Shown: piece after piece, positions 37,745 to 43,929 of the stretch
Numbering within the stretch: position 1 is the first letter of the stretch
Layout: each line of letters starts with the position of its first letter
Assembly (NCBI RefSeq): GCF_003025595.1
Contig: NZ_PYMI01000003.1
Coordinates: 558,001 to 622,000, forward strand
Direction of reading: 5' to 3'
DNA: 64,000 nt
From: Photobacterium ganghwense
GTDB lineage: Bacteria; Pseudomonadota; Gammaproteobacteria; Enterobacterales; Vibrionaceae
Program-made: the position numbers and the translations under genes
The notes under the pieces: model-generated
Told to the model about the DNA's origin: nothing
What the model saw: only the letters and a program-made list of their open reading frames with translations
Databases searched by the model: none

Positions 37745-38557
37745 ATGATTCTTTATAAATATATGTCATTTCAGTCTGCTTCGAAGGTAATGAAGAATAG
37801 CTCAATAGGCTTTTCTTGTTTAGAAGACCTTAATGATCCATTTGAAGGTACAGCTATCTGTTTTGAAGAATCAGATACATTGAGTAGTAAGCTACAGAAA
37901 AACCCGCACCGCAATCGCCTAAGTCGTAATTATGGGGTGTTGTCTCTTACGCGCAACCCGCTAAATCCTCTGATGTGGTCACATTATGGTGATGATCACA
38001 GAGGTGTAGTTATTGGCATTGATATGAAAAAGGCTAACTTACTGGATGAAAACTCATGTGTAATTCCTGCCCAATATGGTGAGATAGTTTACACATCAAC
38101 CATGCCACAAAATAAGCTCGCGACTTCAAGCGCTGAGTCACTAATGTCTGTAGGTACAGAATATAAGTGTTTCAGACATCATAATTACGATCTATTTAAA
38201 AACGCATTTCTCTTGAAAGATTTAACATGGGGATACGAAGAGGAGGTGAGAGTTGTAAAAAATATTAATGGCTCTCAGAAATCTCGTTACTCAGCATGTG
38301 AGTTTGAGAATGAAGCAGGAAAATGGAATCAAGTAACAATTCTGGGGCGTCCACTATATTGCTTATCAATTCCCAAAGAATCAATAGTTGAAGCATTCTT
38401 AGGTTGCTCTAGCTACAGCAATGTTACCCGTTTGGGTATGAATGAAGATGATTACCTTAATATCCGTAAAGCTTGGCAATCAAGTGGTGTAAATGTTCAA
38501 TTAGTACGTCGTAAGGAAGGGACTTGGAACTTAGAAGTTTCTGACTACAAAATTTAG
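37745..38557 (+). CDS. DUF2971 domain-containing protein (cassette gene)
   Basis: A 270-residue cytoplasmic protein. The opening LYKYMSF...SIGFSCLEDLNDPFEG, then SLTRNPLNPLMWSHYGDDHRGVVIGID and WGYEEEVRVVK, are the DUF2971 family pattern; its biochemical role is not established. Genes of this family are frequent in mobile and defence-associated DNA. Here the gene starts 22 nt after an attC and stops 5 nt before another, so it is a clear integron cassette. The codons are AT-rich. Confidence 0.85.
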   Translation: MILYKYMSFQSASKVMKNSSIGFSCLEDLNDPFEGTAICFEESDTLSSKLQKNPHRNRLSRNYGVLSLTRNPLNPLMWSHYGDDHRGVVIGIDMKKANLLDENSCVIPAQYGEIVYTSTMPQNKLATSSAESLMSVGTEYKCFRHHNYDLFKNAFLLKDLTWGYEEEVRVVKNINGSQKSRYSACEFENEAGKWNQVTILGRPLYCLSIPKESIVEAFLGCSSYSNVTRLGMNEDDYLNIRKAWQSSGVNVQLVRRKEGTWNLEVSDYKI

Positions 38558-38562
38558 AACGC

Positions 38563-38680
38563 AACTAACAAGCGTTAAAGAGGGACTTGGCACGCGTGGC
38601 ATTTTCAATTTGCGTTGGCTTTAGTTGTAAGGTGTGATGCGGTCACTTTTGTAGTGCGTGCCGGCGCCCCTTAACGCGGC
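38563..38680 (+). repeat. attC site split by IS copy C
   Basis: The left arm CTAACAAGCGTTAAAGAGGG pairs with CCCCTTAACGCGG. The final core is displaced to 39234-39240 (CGTTATG) by the IS insertion. Joining the two flanks restores a normal attC ending in GCGGCGTTATG. The insertion point is at the G/TT recombination position of the core. Confidence 0.8.
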
Positions 38681-39233
38681 TACATGGACTCCCCTGGTTG
38701 TCAACAACAGCGTCAGGTAATGCAAGGTTTGGGACTGCCGCTCAACATTCGGTCTGTTTACTGGCTTTTGATGCCATGACCCTGATGATACTACGCGGTT
38801 GCAGTTCCTCATTCGTTAGAAGGCATCTACAGTGCCCGCCGCATTATCAGGTTTTCCCGCAAAAAGGTCTTAACCTTACATCATCATTGGCTATTGCCAT
38901 GACCCGGTGAAGCTATTTATTCTTTTAGAAATTAGTTTGGCTTTATATGGGTTGGTATTCGGTGCCGTTACTGAGTAGCGATCATATTATCCGAGCTTTT
39001 TTGGCTGCCAGAGCGACAATGGCTGGCGGGATATTGGTAAAGGTCGAAAGGACTTTTGAGCGAGTTATTGTTTTATGGGTCAGTGCCTTGCCTTGCTCAT
39101 CTTCGCCGTAGATACTGAACGAATGTTTGGCTAAATCAATGCCATAAATTGATAGTGACATGGTGACCTCCAAGGACAGTCGTCAGACATTACCCTATGT
39201 GGCAGAGCCTGATGAGGGGGAGTCCATGTCATT
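38681..39233 (-). mobile_element. Internally deleted IS1111-type element (copy C)
   Basis: A 553-bp derivative of copy B. Both ends, the non-coding region downstream of the transposase, the first roughly 46 codons and the last few codons are kept. The deleted part corresponds to 36292-37086 of copy B (795 bp). The junction (39016-39023) is the 8-mer ACAATGGC, present at both deletion ends in copy B (36284-36291 and 37079-37086), so it arose by microhomology. Terminal inverted repeats ACATGGACTCCCC and GGGGGAGTCCATGT are perfect. It could be moved by a transposase in trans. Confidence 0.9.
38725..38945 (-). ncRNA. Putative guide RNA region of copy C
   Basis: Counterpart of the non-coding segment in copy B, conserved with scattered substitutions while the transposase gene is gone. 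It is a candidate seek/bridge RNA locus by position only. Confidence 0.35.
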
Positions 39234-39273
39234 CGTTATGTTTTTATCTTAATAAGGAAGTCTAGGAAAAAAT

Positions 39274-40266
39274 ATGAGATTTGTTTTTCGCTTGTTTGTT
39301 GTGCTGTTAATAATTATTTCTCCTTTTTCTAATGCGTATGAAGTCGGTTTTGATTACGCGAATGTGCCTTCATCTATTGAAAATAATGGTTTTCCGATGG
39401 TTGTATTTTATCCAACTAGTTCTGAGCCAAAAGTGGTTGAGTTAGGTCCATTCAAACTCAATGTGGCTGTGGAAGGAGAGATTCTAAAGGGCAAATATCC
39501 GTTAGTCATAGTGTCCCATGGTTCCGGTGGGAGCAATTTATCCTACAAGGATATTGCTATCTCATTGGCAAAGAGTGGCTTCATTGTTGGTATGCCGCTG
39601 CATCCTCAGAACAATTATATGGATAATACATTAGAAGGTTCTGTCACTAATTATACTAACCGTCCTAAGCATATAACTTTAGCAATTGATAAGCTTCTTA
39701 ATACATCAGGGCTAAATACTTACATTGATTCGGATAAAATAGCGGTATTGGGGCACTCTGTCGGAGGGTATGCCACTATCGCAGCAGCAGGAGGTGTTGG
39801 AGACACTAGTAGCCTGATTGAAATATGCAAGAATAACCCTTTGCTCACTGATCCATACTGTACGCCTGTGCGTGATGGCTCTATGATGAAAACGGTTATA
39901 AAAAGTACAAAAGATCCAAGAATTAAGGCCATAATCATAATGGCTCCAGTGGGGATATTGTTTTCTACGGAAGGTTCTCTAAATGATGTCGACATTCCAG
40001 TTTTATTGCTGAAGGCAGAGAATGATAAAGAGGTGACAGAGCCGTATAATGCTGATGTGATTGAAAAAGGTCTTCCCAATAAACAGAAACTTATTAGCAT
40101 AATGATATCTAATGCTGGTCACTACTCATTTTTGACATCATTCCCTGATTTTCTCAAATCAGAACTTGGCCTGATTGCAGAGGATCCTAACGGTTTCAAT
40201 CGCGAAGAGTTCCAAGAAAAGCTAGGTACAATTATTGTGGATTACCTCAAGGGAGTGCTGAAATAA
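39274..40266 (+). CDS. Secreted alpha/beta hydrolase (cassette gene)
   Basis: A 330-residue exported hydrolase. A signal peptide (RFVFRLFVVLLIIISPFSNA) precedes an alpha/beta-hydrolase core: oxyanion-hole region VSHGSGGSNLS (about 82-92), nucleophile elbow GHSVGG (Ser near residue 163), acid-residue strand LLLKAENDKEV (about 245), and a terminal histidine in NAGHYSFLT. It resembles dienelactone-hydrolase/PAF-acetylhydrolase-like esterases; the substrate is unknown. It follows the attC core displaced by IS copy C, and truncated attC sequence follows its stop. AT-rich codons support acquisition. Confidence 0.82.
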   Translation: MRFVFRLFVVLLIIISPFSNAYEVGFDYANVPSSIENNGFPMVVFYPTSSEPKVVELGPFKLNVAVEGEILKGKYPLVIVSHGSGGSNLSYKDIAISLAKSGFIVGMPLHPQNNYMDNTLEGSVTNYTNRPKHITLAIDKLLNTSGLNTYIDSDKIAVLGHSVGGYATIAAAGGVGDTSSLIEICKNNPLLTDPYCTPVRDGSMMKTVIKSTKDPRIKAIIIMAPVGILFSTEGSLNDVDIPVLLLKAENDKEVTEPYNADVIEKGLPNKQKLISIMISNAGHYSFLTSFPDFLKSELGLIAEDPNGFNREEFQEKLGTIIVDYLKGVLK

Positions 40267-40268
40267 AA

Positions 40269-40292
40269 ACATAGCAAGCGCCTCAAGAGGTA
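40269..40292 (+). repeat. Truncated attC left arm
   Basis: ATAGCAAGCGCCTCAAGAGG closely resembles the first arm of a Vibrio-repeat attC (CTAACAAGCGCCTCAAGAGG). The rest of the site is absent: the phzF-like gene begins within 40 nt. It is probably a deletion scar joining two cassettes. Confidence 0.55.
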
Positions 40293-40330
40293 CTGTGGAC
40301 TTTACCCGTTTTATGGAGAATTTACGTTTA

Positions 40331-41200
40331 ATGAAAGTTGAAGCTTTTTTGGTTAATTCCTTTACTGCCAATGGAACCGGAGGAAACCCGGCAGGTGTTG
40401 TGTTGCACGCAGAGAATCTGTCTGATGAAGAAAAATTAAAGATCGCGCAAGTAGTTGGCTATTCTGAAACGGCATTTGTGTCTCAAGATGACGAAGTCGA
40501 CTTTGAGTTGTCTTTTTTTACTGTTACAGGTGAAGTTGATTTCTGTGGTCACGCGACGTTAGCCGCATTTTCAACAATGTATCAGAAAGGAATGGTGACT
40601 GAAGGGCGATATGTTCAAAGGACTAAGGCCGGTTTACTTGCGGTAACCATAGAGTCTACTGGACATATAGTGATGGAGCAGAAGTTACCTGAATACCTTG
40701 CGGTGTTTGGTTACCAGGTGATATCAAAGTTAATTGGAATTGACTCGACAGTTTTAGAGTCTACTCAGTTACCTATTGAGGTTATTTCAACCGGTTTACC
40801 TGATATTGTTGTTCCTGTGCCACATGGGTATCTAGATAACATCCAAGTGAATGAACATTTACTCAGTGAATTTTGTAAACAACATGGTTTTGTTAGTGTT
40901 CATGCTTTTGAATTGTGCGAAAAAGACAGCGGGCTGACGGCAAGTTGCCGGAATTTTGCTCCTTTGTTTGGTATCCCGGAAGAGTCAGCAACGGGGAGTG
41001 CGAGTGGAGCATTGGCATGCTATCTAACCAAGCACCTTTATGATGGCGAGCGTTCGAATAGTTTTACTTTTGAGCAAGGTCGGGCAATGGGTTGTGTTTC
41101 AAGAATTACAGCGTCCGTCGAGTCGAACGAGCAGGATATTATCAAGGTGATGGTTGGTGGTTTTGCTCGTGAGTTTGGGCTGCAGAAAATTACCGTATAA
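40331..41200 (+). CDS. PhzF-family isomerase-like protein
   Basis: A 289-residue protein of the PhzF/diaminopimelate-epimerase fold. Family marks: MKVEAFLVNSFTANGTGGNPAGVVL at the start, SETAFV containing the family's catalytic glutamate (about residue 45), DFCGHATLA (about 72), and GSASGALACYL near the C-terminus. The start is placed at 40331, where the conserved N-terminus begins; upstream in-frame codons would add 12 unconserved residues that overlap the attC scar. Substrates of most PhzF-like proteins outside phenazine clusters are unknown. An attC-like site follows. Confidence 0.87.
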   Translation: MKVEAFLVNSFTANGTGGNPAGVVLHAENLSDEEKLKIAQVVGYSETAFVSQDDEVDFELSFFTVTGEVDFCGHATLAAFSTMYQKGMVTEGRYVQRTKAGLLAVTIESTGHIVMEQKLPEYLAVFGYQVISKLIGIDSTVLESTQLPIEVISTGLPDIVVPVPHGYLDNIQVNEHLLSEFCKQHGFVSVHAFELCEKDSGLTASCRNFAPLFGIPEESATGSASGALACYLTKHLYDGERSNSFTFEQGRAMGCVSRITASVESNEQDIIKVMVGGFAREFGLQKITV

Positions 41201-41298
41201 CCAGCTATCCAATCAGATAATGGATGTCTCTTTGTTTTAGCAGGCACAGATGAGCCATCTGGTTGGATTGCATGATGACATCATGAGATGTGTTAGGC
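41197..41298 (+). repeat. Possible short attC after the PhzF gene
   Basis: TATAAC at the gene stop, inner arms ATCCAATCAGAT (41207-41218) and ATCTGGTTGGAT (41257-41268) that pair with one wobble, and a terminal GTTAGGC that matches the core GTTRRRY exactly. The outer arms pair poorly. Confidence 0.45.
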
Positions 41299-41372
41299 GG
41301 TTTGGCGATACTCTATCTAAGCCGTGCGCTATGTTTTATTACGAACAAAGAAGCGTTAGTCACATTTTATTG

Positions 41373-41426
41373 ATGAGGCATGGGAAGGCGATAGTGACTT
41401 CAAATTCTCTAGTAAATTTTGTCTGA
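41373..41426 (+). pseudogene. Possible remnant of a histidine-phosphatase cassette
   Basis: A short open stretch reads ILLMRHGKA before and after an ATG at 41373, the sequence that opens SixA-type phosphohistidine phosphatases, then stops after 17 codons. A GCGTTAG core-like motif lies just upstream (41353-41359). The match is short and could be chance. Confidence 0.25.
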
Positions 41427-41484
41427 TTTAGCAAAGAACACCTGTCTGCTGGTGTTATCTATATAAAGTCGAACAAGGAAAGTC

Positions 41485-41874
41485 ATGACTATTGTTGAAC
41501 AAATTGTATCTCGCGAAATTGATGCAGCCATAGTGTATGAATCTGAACATGTCATCGCATTTGCTGATCATGATCCTATAAACTTTGGGCATATCCTCAT
41601 TTGTCCGGTTGTTGCGTATGAAACATTTATTGATTTACCAGAAGACATTGCCTTAGAAATAAATCGAGTGGCTAAAGATCTTTATCGACGAATTGAAATT
41701 GCTTTCCAGCCTGATGGAATCTCATTTATCCAGAATAATGGATTCTTCAATGACTTATCTCACTACCATTTGCATATATTTCCTAGATTCAAAGATGATC
41801 AGTTTGGATGGGTATGCAGTGAACTTGGCGTGCAGTCAGTTGATAAATTACGCCAAACGTTGGTGAACTTATAA
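41485..41874 (+). CDS. HIT-family protein
   Basis: A 129-residue nucleotide-binding hydrolase or transferase of the histidine-triad superfamily. The triad is visible as SHYHLHIFPRF (about residues 92-102), and the N-terminal strand pattern (IVYESEHVIAFADHDPINFGHILICP) is standard. Many such proteins cleave AMP-linked substrates. AAGGAAAGTC precedes the ATG. It is probably a cassette gene: TAACAAAAACGTCTAGGTGAC, like an attC arm, begins at its stop codon, though no clear terminal core follows. Confidence 0.85.
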   Translation: MTIVEQIVSREIDAAIVYESEHVIAFADHDPINFGHILICPVVAYETFIDLPEDIALEINRVAKDLYRRIEIAFQPDGISFIQNNGFFNDLSHYHLHIFPRFKDDQFGWVCSELGVQSVDKLRQTLVNL

Positions 41875-42167
41875 CAAAAACGTCTAGGTGACTTATTTGT
41901 TACAAAGGCGGTTTAGAAGCGGTACTGGCATGGTGTAGTTAGTGGGTTTTGGTTTGCTTTGCGCGATAAGTCAGAGACGAGCATAGTCACCTGTCCAGGT
42001 TCTTTGCCATTGGTTGATTAGCGTTGGTTAACCAACGTTGGCGAAGTGCCATTGGCTAGCGGCAGGAGTGAAAAGTACTACTCACTTTGCTTAAGGTTGT
42101 TGAGCGTATGGCTCGCATTGACTAAAATGACAAATCACATATCTATTCTAGCTTTCTAGGTTAAAAA
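41875..42167. other. Right edge of the cassette island, no gene
   Basis: It begins with attC-arm-like sequence after the HIT stop; GTCTAGGTGACT (41882-41893) can pair with AGTCACCTGTCC near 41984. It also contains the perfect 16-bp palindrome CGTTGGTTAACCAACG (42022-42037) flanked by direct repeats TGCCATTGG. The DUF3297 gene beyond looks like core DNA. Confidence 0.4.
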
Positions 42168-42416
42168 ATGAGCGAAAACAACGCAAAACCAGCTTTGCCG
42201 GATCGTCTGTCGGGTAATCCTCGCAGTCCACACTTCGTGGCTGAATGCTTCGAGCACCACATTGGTATTCTCTTTAATGGTAAAGAGCGTAGTGATGTTG
42301 AAGAATATTGCATCAGTGAAGGCTGGGTAAAAATCCCTTCACCGAAAGCAAAAGACCGTTACGGTAACCCAATGCTTGTTACGCTGAAAGGCGAAGTGGA
42401 AGCGTTCTATAAGTAA
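42168..42416 (+). CDS. DUF3297 family protein
   Basis: An 82-residue cytoplasmic protein. LPDRLSGNPRSPHFVAECFEHHIGILFNGKERSDVEEYC and the closing GNPMLVTLKGEVEAFYK identify the DUF3297 family, which has no assigned function. The codon use is closer to core genes than to the cassettes on its left. A strong hairpin terminator follows. It is a single-gene unit. Confidence 0.85.
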   Translation: MSENNAKPALPDRLSGNPRSPHFVAECFEHHIGILFNGKERSDVEEYCISEGWVKIPSPKAKDRYGNPMLVTLKGEVEAFYK

Positions 42417-42438
42417 GCCGTAGTTTTACTGCTTATAG

Positions 42439-42477
42439 ACAATACATAGAGCAACGTATGCTCTATGTATTGTGTTT
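42439..42477 (+). terminator. Hairpin terminator after the DUF3297 gene
   Basis: A 14-bp perfect stem (ACAATACATAGAGC and complement) with a 7-nt loop, followed by GTTT. Confidence 0.75.
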
Positions 42478-42670
42478 ACCTCCTCCCCCTCATTTACCCC
42501 CAATTCCTTTCAGATATTTTTTCCTGCTGTTAAATTGAGTCCTTTATTGTATGCGCTTTAAGTGATTTACTATTGGCTCTGTTTCTCTGAATTTTCGATA
42601 TCAATAACCATTATTTTGTTACTTTGTATCGGGGAGCGTCATTCAGGGTTTTATAAGGAAATTTAAAATA

Positions 42671-43387
42671 GTGAATAAATTCCATTTATTGCTTACCAGC
42701 GTTGCGTTGCTGAGTCTATCCGGGTGTGCTTCACTCAGTGAAGAAGAATGTCAGCTGGGGGACTGGTATCAGATTGGTTTAGCTGACGGTCAGGAAGGCA
42801 AGAAAAATCAATCTGCTACTTACAGTAAAGATTGTGCTGAATATGGTGTAGCGGTTGATGCTCAGCGTTATAACAATGGTCGAAGTGATGGCCTGAAATC
42901 TTATTGTTCATACAATAATGGTATTCTCGTTGGTCAAGCAAATAAAGAATATGAAAATGTCTGCCCAGCCGAGTTAGCGAACGAATTTTTAGCGGGTTAC
43001 ACGCCGTATTATAACCTGGCAAAGGCCAGTGCTTACTTACGCTCAATTGAAGACAATGTGAGTTATTACAAATCAAAGCTGGATGATGAATCGACGCCTG
43101 CCGATGAAAGACAGACGTTCACAACAGGTCTAAAATCGGCTAAAGCAGAGCTGAAGCGAGTTAAAAACGATGTCAGCCGATATGAATTAGAGCTTGAGCT
43201 GCATAAAGTCGTCCGTGAGATAGCCGGTATCAATGAGGAGTTGGCGATAGATTCGATATCTGCGTCTCACCGTTTACAACTGAATAATCGATTGGCGACT
43301 TTAAGAGATAAACAGAACTATTATGAAACGTTAGTTCAGACCGATAACACGATACAAAACATCAAACATATTGCTGATTTATTCTAG
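42671..43387 (+). CDS. DUF2799 lipoprotein
   Basis: A 238-residue outer-envelope lipoprotein. The signal peptide has a lipobox LSGC (Cys at 19). The DUF2799 domain follows (about 26-125), with its repeated DGxxG elements (GLADGQEGKK, GRSDGLKSYC, GILVGQANKEY). The C-terminal half (about 130-238) is strongly helical and charged, probably coiled coil. It starts with GTG, preceded at a distance by AAGGA. The function is unknown. Confidence 0.8.
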   Translation: MNKFHLLLTSVALLSLSGCASLSEEECQLGDWYQIGLADGQEGKKNQSATYSKDCAEYGVAVDAQRYNNGRSDGLKSYCSYNNGILVGQANKEYENVCPAELANEFLAGYTPYYNLAKASAYLRSIEDNVSYYKSKLDDESTPADERQTFTTGLKSAKAELKRVKNDVSRYELELELHKVVREIAGINEELAIDSISASHRLQLNNRLATLRDKQNYYETLVQTDNTIQNIKHIADLF

Positions 43388-43558
43388 TCGCGATTGGATT
43401 GAGTCACTAACGGGTTTAATCACGGTTAAATTTTATATACACAGGCAGTTCTGAGGCATATCTCTTACGTGTGTATTGGAATAACCCAGTATTAGGGTTT
43501 CAATTGGGGTTGTGTAAGTGCTTCAGGTGAGTCGGGATATCATAAAATGAGGGGAGAT

Positions 43559-43834
43559 ATGGAAAAGTCTGAATTTTTATCGTACCTAAAAGATGAGATT
43601 AATCAGTACAATCTGATGTCAGATTTTGAAGGGATTAAAAAGGCAGAGAAAAAGCAATATATCAATGGATTAATGAGGGCCTCTCGCTTTTTTGGTGTCA
43701 GTTTTGAGGAGCTTAAAGCCATAGTCGATCAAAGTGAAACTGCAGAGCAAAGCTATGACGCGTCATTCGGTGGTACAAAAGAACCGCTTGAAATCCCAAC
43801 GTTTGTCCGTCAAAACAAAATCATCAACCTCTAG
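43559..43834 (+). CDS. Hypothetical protein (91 residues)
   Basis: A small charged cytoplasmic protein of unrecognised family, mainly helical in its first 60 residues (EFLSYLKDEINQYN...), with a conserved-looking RASRFFGVSFEELKAIVD segment. The ATG at 43559 is chosen for the AGGGG(AGAT) ribosome site; an ATG four codons earlier is possible. It stands alone and converges on the lactate genes, with a bidirectional terminator between. Confidence 0.6.
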   Translation: MEKSEFLSYLKDEINQYNLMSDFEGIKKAEKKQYINGLMRASRFFGVSFEELKAIVDQSETAEQSYDASFGGTKEPLEIPTFVRQNKIINL

Positions 43835-43874
43835 GTTTTGTAAGTCAAATGCCTGATAAAAAAGTCTGACATAA

Positions 43875-43898
43875 AAACCGCCCATTAAAGGGCGGTTT
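43875..43898. terminator. Bidirectional terminator
   Basis: A 9-bp stem AAACCGCCC/GGGCGGTTT with a 6-nt loop and A/T runs on both sides, between two convergent genes. Confidence 0.8.
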
Positions 43899-43929
43899 AA
43901 TCGAGTGTTGCGGTGGCTTCTGTTATGGC

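Noticed and set aside
38982..39173. 63-codon frame in copy C as a small gene
   Set aside because: It is the fusion of transposase start and end created by the deletion, and ends at a TGA where copy B has TGG.
35187..42167. Prophage or genomic island with its own integrase
   Set aside because: No integrase, phage structural genes or tRNA attachment site seen; attC sites and IS copies explain the structure.
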